Source of the DNA: Selaginella moellendorffii
Lineage: Eukaryota; Streptophyta; Lycopodiopsida; Selaginellales; Selaginellaceae
NCBI RefSeq assembly: GCF_000143415.4
Contig: NW_003314261.1
Coordinates: forward strand, 1,925,973-1,989,972
Direction: 5' to 3'
DNA: 64,000 nucleotides
Shown: one piece after another, positions 25,226 to 34,966 of the stretch
Layout of the letters: every line of letters starts with the position of its first letter
Position numbering within the stretch: position 1 is the first letter of the stretch
Made by a program: the position numbers and the translations under genes
The notes under the pieces: model-generated
What the model saw: the letters and a program-made list of their open reading frames with translations, nothing else
Told to the model about the DNA's origin: nothing
Databases searched by the model: none

Positions 25226-25922
25226 CAAAAATGATAGACCTAGGAATGAGTTCGAGAATTCAAAAATAACACACGCTTGAACGTCACATCAAATCCTCTG
25301 ACAAACTAGATCTTATGATTCCTCTGACAAATTTCAAACTGAGTAGCTTCTAGACTTTGCTGTCGGAGGTTGAACTTTGTCACATCATGTCCTTGCCTCG
25401 ATCCAGCTGTGCCATGTCATTGATTCGAACTTTGCCATGCCGTGTCAGCGATCCGCGCCAAGATTATTCGCCGTGTAAAGGAATAATTATGCTGTGTGTG
25501 TACGTCCATTTATGGCAATATAAGGCCACACGCCATTCAAAGAATAATGCTAGTCGAGTATTTTTTGGTGCATTTTTTGGTTCAAAATTGCATGAGCCCA
25601 CACGCTATAAAGTTTACCTGTACCAAAAATAGAAACAGCTTTATTTACTTGGGAATTTAAGTGGTTGAGGCATTTTAAAACTTACAAACACATGCCCTAC
25701 TTACATTCCTTTGGTTGCTTAAAATTCAAAAATATTATAAACCTTTCTTTTTGCATTTTTAATGTTTTCAATTATGGTTTTTGATTTTCGCAGGACCAGC
25801 CTAGTAATCTATTTGCATCCCGTTTGTCCCCTTCGCTAGCCTGAGATACATCTGCTCGGCATCTGCCTCTTACAGCATTTGCCCAGAAAGGGCATCTTTC
25901 TTCACGCAGCATTTGCCACATG

Positions 25923-25949
25923 TTTAGGGTTTAGGGTTTAGGGTTTAGC
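25923..25949 (+). repeat. Plant telomere-type repeat (TTTAGGG)n
   Basis: Nearly four perfect TTTAGGG units lie inside X. This is the usual plant telomere unit, but here it is a short interstitial array. Confidence 0.85.
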
Positions 25950-26428
25950 AATTCAGTAGCTTGATAAACATGCAAATACAGAACTTGATGCAAAATCCTT
26001 TGATATGTCACAATGCCCCTAGGACCATAAACACATTTCAATAGAGAGGGTCCTTTCATTTCATAACTCCTTACGTTGATCTTGGTGAAACTAGAGTTAG
26101 TGAAGTTAGTTTCTTGTGATCCCGCATCTGATTATGATGTCCCTTTGCAGTGTCGATGGAAAGGTCAATGCACACCAAACTGTAGAACCTTGGAGCAAAA
26201 TAACGGTCAGATCTATGGCAAATGCCCCTGAAACATTGTAAGGCTCGTGTGGTCTCATGTGGTGTCCGATCGAGATGCTTCTTTGCAGGGTCATCAAGAA
26301 GGACATTGTATACCATTCTTTATTTAGCTGAACATCTGGCATTTTTGGAAATACAAGATGCTTTGGAATATCCAATCATGCATGGTATAAATATAGTGAG
26401 GGTATTAAATGATATCCCAATCATGATC

Positions 26429-26561
26429 TTTCTTTTGGATTTCGCGTGCATGCAGTCCGAGGAATGATGACGTTGCAGATTTCTTTTGGATTTCACGTGC
26501 ATGCATGCGCGCGGCAATCCAGAAATTAATCGTGGCGCCCAAGTCCGAGGAATGATGACGT
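26429..26561 (+). promoter_or_regulatory. Direct repeats with G-box, RY and TGACG motifs
   Basis: Two direct repeats occur twice each. The first (TTTCTTTTGGATTTCNCGTG plus CATGCA) is at 26429-26454 and 26480-26505. The second (GTCCGAGGAATGATGACGT) is at 26455-26473 and 26543-26561. The second copy of the first contains CACGTG (26494-26499) directly followed by CATGCATG (26500-26507), which match the G-box and RY elements of plant promoters, and the second contains TGACG. The block lies about 420-550 bp before the proposed start codon of the plus-strand gene. Function is inferred only. Confidence 0.45.
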
Positions 26562-26639
26562 GGCGGGATTACCAACCGTCGTGACATTTCGTGCATGTGA
26601 GGTTAGGTTTTGCATTTTGCTTCATACTCGCGCTTGCAC

Positions 26640-26770
26640 ACTCGCGCTCGCATCGCGCTCCCACTCGCGATCATGCTCACATTCGCGCTCATCTACCTTC
26701 TCTACAGGTTTCTCGTGTGCATCGGCGTCCACTCGCGCTCGCATTGCGCTCGTGTGCATCGGCATCCACT
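26640..26770. repeat. CACTCGCGCTCG-type GC-rich repeat
   Basis: Irregular CGCGCTCGCATCGCGCTC units, partly duplicated (GTGTGCATCGGCRTCCACT at about 26,716 and 26,752). They lie in the probable 5' untranslated exon of the plus-strand X gene. Confidence 0.5.
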
Positions 26771-26977
26771 TCAAGACACACCCAGTTTGTAACTTCGCCG
26801 CCAACTCCGCCGCCCACTCTGCCACCCACATGCAGCCCACTTGGCGTCCCGGGAGATTTCAGTGCCACTCTCCAACTGTAAGTGGCAGAGTAGCCTTGCT
26901 GCTACGATCCGCTGCACACACAGTGCACATTCGCCAGCGAGTCCAGCCTCGATTGTCACGCCTCCATTCGGCTTCAA

Positions 26978-29900
26978 ATGGTAAGTCTTTTAGGCCAACT
27001 TGAAAATGGCATGAGGCCACATGCCATTCAGTAACAACATTGGCATGCACCGATTGGGCTCTCGAATGTAGTCCGGTTACAGATGGCATGTAGCCTCACG
27101 CCATCTTAGGATGCAGCCTCAAGACATCTGATGCAGTGGTGAATGGCATGTGGCCTCACGTTATTTCCAGCTGCTAGCTTTTCATCTGTCAGCTCTAATT
27201 GTTGTGCATTTCTGAACAGGCGAGGAATTGCGTTCTTCTTCCAGGAACTGTCAATGTGGATGCAGAGAAGGGGGAGGAGCTCACCAGTTGGACTTTCGGG
27301 ATGGAAGGCAAGGATCTGAGGCTGTACAACACAGATGGTGGGAGAAAAGAATGCATGGGGATCCTCATCCAAGTGACAGACACTCCATGCAGTTCCATGC
27401 AAGAATATGGACTAGCACTTGTGGTAGAGACAGCATCCGCCTTCAAGATCCACCTTGCACATCCTAGCGGCTTCCCGGAGGGGGGCAGCTGCTATGAGGA
27501 ATTCCTAGAGGGAGCTAGGGAGAGGTTGTCCAGGAGGCCCACAATTTCAAAGACGCTGCGGGTCTATGAAGATCACATGGAATCTACGGACCTCACCTAC
27601 GGCGATGTTCAAAAACTATATTCCAACATTGAGCCGTTGAGAGTGCCTCCAGTTCGCGAAGCGAAGGGGAAGGGGGTCGATCTGGAAACTACCCCGAAGC
27701 AGAAAAGGGTGGTCAAGCTCAAGCCGACGTCCGACTCTCTTGCTCCAAAAAAGAAGCTACTCGGTGATGCCATTGCCTCGGGTTCGAACACTACACCCAC
27801 CAAAAAGAAGAGCCACAAAGAGCAGAAAGAGCAAGAAGAGGCAGCAAAAATCGTCGCAGATAATAGTACTTGTTACTATTCCAACAAAGTATATACAATC
27901 GACGTGAGCCGTATTGACATCCAAAGCAAATACAACCACAGGCTAGTATCTGATGAGTGGGTGGAGAAACTGAAGCAGAAGATGCTGGCAAGTCCAGTAA
28001 CACCTGACATCGCAGACGTGATCCCCTACTACCGAACAATGAAGGGCGAGACGAGGTTTCTAGACTTGATCAATAGGAAGGTGTTGGACGATCAGAACAT
28101 CCAGTTCTATGCCGTCTCCGGGCAGCATTCTAGCTTGGCGATGCAAGAGATAGTTGTGGATATTATGGTGGGCGAGAAGGTGAAGAAAGTCTTCAAGACA
28201 AGAGTTGTCCGCCTGATAAAAGGCAACTCGCCCCTCCGATCTATCATATACATCTCCCACGCGCAGAATGTCAAGCAAGAAACGTGCTACAAATCGGGTC
28301 TGCACGAGACATTGGCACGAACACGGAAGCTCTGGGTTCAATTGAAGAAGCCACAAAAACCAGGACAAGGACGTGCACTAGGAACTAGCGCCTGGCAGGT
28401 AAGCCTCGTTGCATGTGGCATAGCATGTGGCCTCACGCCATTTCCATTGTAGGAATTCTCGAGTCTTCTCTCGAAAACACTGGGGGTCAATGACACACTC
28501 AGCATCCATAACATTCTGCTTGCGACAAAAGTTGTTTTTGACAAATGGGTACATGTGCTGAGGAAGTACCATGACGGGGAGTTGCTAAACTCAATAGGTG
28601 TGGAGGACGGCCAGAAGCCCAATGATTTGAAGCTCAACGCCTTGCGTTTCTCGTGGTCTCTAGACGACGACGACCTTCTAACAGTGGCTAATGCTCTTTT
28701 ACGTGGTGAGGTAGTCTTCAACAAGACCAAAATGACTCCCGGCCATATTGTGACATACGAGGACTTGTGCACGACTCTGAGAGCTCGTGCGCTATTGAAG
28801 GATTGGATCTTCGAGCAAGTGGCCGTGGAGAGGGTGAGCATCGACACCACGCAAGAGATGATGGAAGCGCTGGAGTTGTCAAATGAAGACATCGATGAGT
28901 ACGTGAAGGGGGCCCTCAAGTTCATCGATCTGCTGCGGGATGCCATGAAAAGTAAAGCTGAGAAGTTGGATCAGTATCCAAATTTCATTAAGAGGGATGT
29001 CGACCGCCGGCTTCAGAAACAGCCCGACCCCACAGCAGAGGCCTATCGAGAACCTTACCGGGTATACGTGAATTCGGATGAGGATCAAAGGTGGAGGAGC
29101 ATCGTTTCCCGCGGATATGAGCAGTTCAAGAACATCTTTTGTGTGATGGACTTCACAAACGAGGAGATCACTCATGCAGACAAAGTCAGCTCCATCATTG
29201 ACTTAATGGTGGGACTTGCAGAGGTGGAATCTTCAGTCCACTATATGATCTACAACTCCGAATCCTATCACAAGTTCTGGAAGGCCTTGAATGAGGTGAA
29301 GGCTCGGTTGAAAGGCAAGGAGATGCAGGAGATCCATGGGATAATGGCTAAGAAGAAGATACCGACGAATGTCCGCATCTTCACACTCGCCCTTGTTATT
29401 GGTCCTGCAGCAGAGTGGGACTGGAGTGACTTCCCAGCTTCGTTCGACAAGGCCGATCGAATTGATCTGAGGGAGGTCAATTTACCCGTGCCTGAGGAAC
29501 TGAAGACGGCTATGGAGGTTTCGAATCCAAAGAAAGCTCCAGGTGCAGCATGGGAAATGCTCAACTGGGTCTTCAACGCAATAGCGGGTGGGTCACCTGC
29601 TTCTGCCTCCAAGGGCAAATGCGTTCTCAAGTACAACTGCGGCGGACTATTCTTTCGAGCCGCACTACTCAAGGGTGTCCCGTGTGTTGCGGTGACAAAC
29701 TCCATTGAAGAGGTGACTTCAATGGAGCATATAATTACAGTTGCCAAAGAAAAACAGTATCTTCTCTGCGAACCTAGTGAGTACGCACTTTAAGTTTAAA
29801 TGTTATCTCACAAGCTCTGTATGCAGGAGCGTGGCCACCCCCAGATGCTGAAACAGCGTTAACAGCTACTGTTGAAGATACCCATGTTGGGCCGAGCTCA

Positions 29901-32588
29901 CAACCTGCACAAGGTAAGGTCACGTGAGGCCTCACGCCATTTTGATTATAGATCGTTGTGAATATTCAGACACGAGGACTGAAAAGCGCACTGGTGGCGC
30001 GTCGAAAAAGGACAAACAGACAAGCAATAGGAAAAAAAGAGGTACAAATTATATTTGCAATGGCATGTAGTCTCATGCCATTCCTTGCAGGAGACACTTC
30101 TTCAAAGGCAAAACAGGCAAGCACCAGCCAAGCTCAAACTGACAGTGGTCATAAAAAGCGAAAGCACGTTGGACAGTTGTCGGGATCAAAGGCGTTTGAT
30201 TCGAAAAGGAAGAAGGGCAACGAAAAGATGATAGGTAATGCCTCACGGTTATGGCGTGTGTGCTCATGCTATTCATTGCAGATCAAGGGCTGAGTGAAAG
30301 TAGCCAGTCACCACCTCCTGACTCAGACTCCTATGGCAGACTCCCCTTCCCCAATCTCAATGGAGAGGTACAATGGATGAGGGATGCTTTTCAAGTCAGG
30401 GCCACGTTTTTCTCATCTCGTCGTCTTCGAAGGATGCAAGAACGTGCAGAAACCATGTTAAGACAGTTGGGTGAGGATACGGTCCTAGGTCACGCACTAA
30501 AACAGGCTATGGATGTCTTGTATTTTGAGATGGAGACTCGGCCAGATGATTTTCCCAAGATGGTCCTGGAAGAACAAGCCATCCAGCCTGAGCAGCCTAT
30601 GGAAGAAATGTAGGAGGGGGATGAGGAGCCAGAGAAAGATAATGAGCAGGAAGAGCAGAAGGACGAAAAGGAGGACAAAGAAGAGGAGGACGAAGAGGAC
30701 TTGGATGGTCCTCACAATGGTGACGATCACAATAATGACGACGACGATGATGACGACGATGGCCAGCCTGAGGTGGCCAAAGAGCAGCGGAGGAAGGTCA
30801 TACAAGACAAACCATCAGGTAAATAATAGTACATCCATTCCTAACCTTTTACCATTTCTAACATTGTCCATGTAGGTCGCAGAGCAAATGGTAAGTAGAG
30901 ATTATTCAGTTGAATTTACAAACTCTAGCCTTTAGTGTCGAGGAAGGATAGTGCCAAGCAAGGGTCGAAACGTATGTCCAATCCTTCAGAATCAGCAGTG
31001 CACCCAAGTGATATCGGTCCTAGTTCCTCAATAGCAGTTGATGGTAAATACAGTATAGTCGATTCAATGTGCTAATGAGTTTGTTTTTAGTAGCCAGTAG
31101 GGAGGATACCATCTCAATCGAAGGGAGATATTTGGACATGCATATGGATCCGCCAGTGGACTCTACTTGCCTGCAAGAGTCATCAGAGCTGGTGGAGGCT
31201 ACTATCCATATCAACGCCAAGCAAGCTGACCACGCTCCACTTGATGCTGCCCATACCACTGAGTCAATCTTGTCCACGTATCCAACTGACGGTGACCAGG
31301 CGCCATTGGACCCGCATGAGGCCGCCCCAGCCGCCGAGCCGGTCGTATCCTCATTTCCAACGGACTCAACGTGTGCCCAATCGTCTGACTACACGCCATT
31401 GGAACCTCCCTACACTGCCCCTGCTGCCTGTTCGGTCATGTCCACTTTGCCAACGGAGGCACCAGCTGAAATGGCGTGTGATCACACGCCATCGGAACCA
31501 CCCCATGCCACTGTTGAGCCAGTTGTACCAGAGTCTACAGCTGAAATGGCATGTGCCCACACACCATCGGATGCGATTGACCCCACATTGCAGAGGAGAG
31601 TATTTCCGCCCTTCACGTTTCCTCGACTAAAACCCTCTCAACGACCTTCGGGAGCACCATTCGCTAATATTGTAAATGGTAAAATTGACTTGTACCATTT
31701 TTTATGCTGACGCATTTCATTTCAGAGTCACGGCGAAGGTACTATATCGTTTTTTATCTGAACGGTGTCCTTTTCTCCCATGAGCGTGGCTCGTCCTCGA
31801 ATTTCACTGCACCCTCCAAAGCCTGCGGTCGCAAGTTGGTCAAAAGAGACAGATTCACATTAATCACACGGGAGAAACTGCAGGATCTAATAATGACCAT
31901 GCGACACTTAAAACAGAGGGCCGGGTTCAATTTGCAATTGGGAGTTTGGACATCCATGATGCGCCACAATGCATTAACGTTGCTACAGATGATGCACGAT
32001 CAGACGCGAGTAATATTACCATTTGACTTTCTCCTAACGCAGGAGGATTGCTTGACTATGGTCCATGTGAGGGGTAGCAAGCCCATCTTTATCAAGCTAA
32101 AGGCTGTAGTGATGAACCGGACTGCTAGGTCAAGTGAAATCCTCATCATCGATGACTCGCCGATTAAAACTGCAGCGAACACGCACACATATGCAGTGCA
32201 CCCCATTTCTTGCAGTATGGAAACTAGGGAGAAGAAACCGTATGTTCTGGGGGACCTTGCAAAATGGCTTGGAGTGATGGTGATAGAGAACCGGCCAGTC
32301 CAGGAGGTGGCTGCAGAAATCAACCAAATGGCAGATGGAACGGTATATCAGAAGCCATTTGATCGGACAGACACCAGTCATCATTTATGGCATGTATATT
32401 GTCTAGCCAAGCACTATCCGCATCTCCATAATCTGCTCAACCGGATGGGTTCTTCGACCACTGAACATGAGCGTGGACGTATTAGAGAAGAGATGGCATT
32501 ACTATTGGGTTTAAATCCTGATAGTGTGGAGAGTGATGAAATTCCAAGATTATTGTATAGGCGTTGGAGGCAAAAAATAACAGTCTGA
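26978..32588 (+). CDS. Large multi-exon gene of X (ParB-like motif, FCP1/NLI-like domain)
   Basis: GT-AG introns fit at 26981-27219, 28399-28452, 29777-29826, 29914-29969, 30042-30090, 30235-30281, 30819-30875, 30891-30935, 31044-31090 and 31679-31725; all 11 exons join in frame to 1,639 codons. The ATG is the last codon before intron 1. There is one TAG at codon 1047 (30611-30613). Residues about 225-310 resemble a ParB/sulfiredoxin-type fold, with AVSGQHSSLAMQE at 299-311. Basic linkers follow, then an acidic stretch near 1048-1100, a Pro/Thr-rich repeat, and from about 1355 an FCP1/NLI-type HAD-like domain (WTS, K1471 in KPIFIK, D1495-D1496 in IDDSP). Motif I reads FYLNGVLF, so the nucleophile Asp is Tyr1363. 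The role is unknown; it could regulate or help transposition. The TAG suggests this copy is inactive. Confidence 0.7.
27006..27164. repeat. Palindromes in intron 1 of the plus-strand X gene
   Basis: Three copies lie at 27006-27027, 27083-27104 and 27143-27164, all within the 239-bp first intron. Confidence 0.8.
28420..30272. repeat. Palindromes in small introns 2, 4, 5 and 6
   Basis: Copies at 28420-28441, 29919-29940, 30060-30081 and 30251-30272 each take up nearly half of an intron of 47-56 bp. Introns 3 and 7-10 have no copy. Confidence 0.8.
31471..31567. repeat. Palindromes in the Pro/Thr-rich coding exon
   Basis: A perfect 22-bp palindrome (31471-31492) and an imperfect one (31546-31567) lie 75 bp (25 codons) apart in the exon encoding repeats of the type EMACDHTPSEPP. 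Both keep the frame. Confidence 0.75.
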
Positions 32589-33006
32589 GGTGGCATGTAT
32601 TTATTTAAAAATGTAACTTATTATGGCATGGGGTTCCATGCCATTGTATTAATATTAAAAGAAAATTCTTTGAGAGGATTTGCATTATACTAGAAGTGTT
32701 ACAGCATGTTATTAGAAGTCTACAAAGTTGTTTTATTAATAAGGGGAAAGTAAAGATTGAATGGGGACTTGGGCTCCACCTAGACTCGGAGCAACTGAGC
32801 CAATATTAAAAGGATGGAAAGAAATTGGACGACGATGACAAGGAGAAGAGAGAGGTGAAGCAGTGGCAGGGGGAGGAGAAGTGATTGAGTAGACATTTCC
32901 TTGTTTAAAATAAAATGGCATGTGCCTCAATGCAGTTGAATTTTGTTATATTTATATACTATATAAAGGTTTGGAAACCTTATTTTACAAGTGGGATAAT
33001 GACAAT
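32589..33006. other. 3' flank of the plus-strand gene to the right end of X
   Basis: It holds palindromes at 32623-32644 and 32914-32935 and no other gene. It probably contains the 3' untranslated region of the gene ending at 32588. Confidence 0.6.
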
Positions 33007-33030
33007 TCCCACTTTAACGAAATAGAGCTT
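33007..33030 (-). repeat. Right terminal inverted repeat of X
   Basis: Exact reverse complement of 19811-19834, followed by TTAT at 33031-33034. Confidence 0.9.
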
Positions 33031-33034
33031 TTAT

Positions 33035-34120
33035 GCACTTGGAGCTATACTTTGCCAAAGAAAAACTAATAATAGAGACTATCCAATATACTACGCAAGC
33101 TGCAGACTCTCCCCACCAGAGATGAACTATACAACCACGGAAAAAGAGGCATTAGGAATGGTCTATGCACTCACCAAATTTCAACATTACCTCCTTTCAA
33201 ACAAAGTCAAGATCATGGTTGATCACCAAGCACTCTTACACTTACTCAACAAGACAATACTCACTGGAAGAATTGCACAATGGTTTCTTCTACTTCAAGA
33301 ATTCAACTTTGAGATTATTCACAAGCCAGGCAAACAACATATGCAAGCTGATCATCTTAGTCGACTTACCACGGGGGAACAAGTCACGAAATCCAACGAT
33401 GACTTACCTAATTCACACCTTTTTAAGGTCACAACTCAAGGAATGCTCCAAGATATTTACAAATTCTTGACGACAACCAAGATTCCCAATCACTACTTCA
33501 CAAACAATCAAAGGAAACAATTCGTCTTGAGGACACGACGATATTCAGTCGTGGGAGGCAAACTATATAAGCTTGGACATGACAACATCTTAAGAAGATG
33601 CATAGAATCACATGAAGAGATTAAGGATCTACTCGATGAAGCTCATGCAGAACGATTAGGAGGTCATTTTGCCAAAGAAATTATGGCCAAGAAAGTGTTA
33701 CAAGCTGGATTATGGTGGCCGACACTCTGGAAAGACGCCACTCAGCATTGTCAAGAATGTGATATATGTCAAAGAATGAAGTTTCCACCGAGGAAACAAA
33801 CTCAGGAACTCAATCCAACAACAGCATTGGAACCCTTCCAGTGTTGGGGACTTGATTTTGTTGGACCTATAGCAAAAAGTAGCAAAGGAAATCAATACAT
33901 TTTAGTCGCTACCGACTATATGACAAAATGGGCAGAAGCTCTCCCACTAAAGAAAGCCACAGCGAAAAATACAGCCAAGTTTCTCTATGAAACAATTATA
34001 ACACGATATGGATTACCGCAAGAAATTGTTACAGATTGAGGAACACATTTTCTGAATGAGACCATCGACATTCTTGTTAAAGAATTTATCATCAACCATA
34101 AAAAGTCAACACCATATGTA
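33035..34120 (+). pseudogene. RNase H and integrase of element D
   Basis: This continues the pol frame cut at 19810. RNase H has ALGAILCQ, then YTTTEKEALGMVYALTKF and VDHQALLHLL. The integrase zinc-binding region (EAHAERLGGHF, then CQECDICQR) is followed by the catalytic core, with the first Asp in CWGLDFVGPIA and the second in EIVTD. A TGA at 34037-34039 follows directly, and the part that would carry the catalytic Glu is deleted or scrambled near 34,100-34,200. The reading frame before the stop is intact for more than 300 codons. This integrase cannot be complete. Confidence 0.85.
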
Positions 34121-34538
34121 GATGATGAAAAATTGCAAGTAGTTAACTTGAACAAATTGAAGATTTACAAGCAACCACAAGTGCTTCACACTATGGTGGA
34201 ATACTAAAAATTTCAAAAGAAAATGCTCAGAGAAATCAACAAAAACACATTCGAATGCATGCAAACACTTATAGAAAATTTGCCTCAACAAGAATGGGAC
34301 CTAACCTTAATCTTGGCGGCTGAGAGACAGTGCATGAGGAAAAAGAGAGCCCACTAGGGGCAAACAGTGATCAAGGCTGCAGCAATTCTTGGTTTGGTGA
34401 AAGCGCAGCTTCAATGAGGACTAGAGTTGGGTCAAGGGCTCCATGCCATCCACAAGAAGAGGAGGAGGGGAACAGCTACCCATGATGCAGCAATGGAGCA
34501 GTGACTGCGGGACGCAGCACAAGGCAGTCGTGGGAGAG
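34121..34538 (+). other. Degraded 3' internal end of element D
   Basis: No open frame remains. It ends with a purine-rich TGGGAGAG (34531-34538) that may be the polypurine tract directly before the 3' LTR. Confidence 0.5.
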
Positions 34539-34961
34539 TGGAGAAAGAGGAAAAATCAAGCTCGGAAGTTTAAGCTTAAGAACACAAACTTGAGAGGTTC
34601 AAGGTTAGGATTGTATTCTTAACTTTGACGTGAGCAGTAGCGACTATAAAAGTAGGACTTAGAATGTTTTTAAACTTATCCCTAATACAAAATACATTGC
34701 AATACATTGTCATTCTGCCTATCTCTTTGGCTCTTCACAGCAATGTCTTATTTACCCACTGCCTTCAAGGGATCAAAGGCATGGGACTAACACTTTCAAG
34801 CACATGTTCACAGTCTCTACTTGGTTTGGCATAGGTAGGTAAGTGCATTCTTCTTGTAGTGTAGTTTTAGATTTAGGGACTAGAATAGATTTGAAACTCC
34901 TAGGAAGATCTCGTGTGGACATTTTCCTCCTAGTTTAGAGAGATTCTAGGAGTTTTTTTCA
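34539..34961 (+). repeat. 3' LTR of element D
   Basis: It runs from TGGAGAAAGAGGAAAAATC to GAGTTTTTTTCA, 423 bp, and is followed by the TSD CACGT (34962-34966). Confidence 0.92.
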
Positions 34962-34966
34962 CACGT

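Larger units (their letters stand above)
24518..26977. promoter_or_regulatory. Divergent intergenic region of X
   Basis: This 2.5-kb region separates the two genes of X and probably holds both promoters. It contains palindromes at 24600-24621, 24671-24690, 24799-24826 (perfect over 28 bp), 24900-24921, 25512-25536 and 25587-25608. It also has a 16-bp perfect palindrome (TTAGTGGTACCACTAA, 24691-24706), a GC-rich minisatellite, four TTTAGGG units and two direct repeats, listed separately. The 147-codon frame at 26560-27003 is probably not coding, because the start ATG proposed for the downstream gene is at 26978. Confidence 0.55.
19811..33030. mobile_element. X: 13.2-kb DNA transposon with two divergent genes
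   Basis: The ends are 24-bp perfect inverted repeats (19811-19834 and 33007-33030, starting AAGCTCTATTTCGTTAAAG) flanked by the 4-bp duplication TTAT. The insertion falls in one codon of D's RNase H, and its removal restores the frame, so both ends are certain. It carries a broken transposase-like gene (minus) and a large multi-exon gene (plus) that diverge from a roughly 2.5-kb region. About 26 palindromes of one family are spread through it. A 4-bp duplication and a DDE transposase are compatible with Sola-type transposons, but I cannot prove the superfamily. Confidence 0.9.
13461..34961 (+). mobile_element. Element D: complete Ty3/gypsy retrotransposon, split by X
   Basis: D has LTRs at 13461-13885 and 34539-34961 (TG...CA), and the TSD CACGT lies at 13456-13460 and 34962-34966. 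Without X it is about 8.3 kb. The internal order is leader, gag (two CCHC knuckles), protease, reverse transcriptase, RNase H and integrase, all on the plus strand, as in Ty3/gypsy. X is inserted in the first RNase H codons. The LTRs differ at scattered, mostly transition sites, so D is not very recent. Several in-frame stops show it is now inactive. Confidence 0.92.

Noticed and set aside
25923-25949. Chromosome fusion scar at TTTAGGG repeats
   Set aside because: The array is under four units and lies inside a transposon with exact ends, so it does not mark a former chromosome end.
26560-27003. 147-codon frame before the large X gene
   Set aside because: Its Ser/Arg/Ala/His-rich product follows from a GC-rich repeat, and its phase does not fit the next exon, while ATG 26978 does.
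20037-32935. Palindromes as a CRISPR array, tRNA arms or terminators
   Set aside because: Spacing is irregular, there are no equal spacers or cas genes, the setting is eukaryotic, and the units fold no tRNA.
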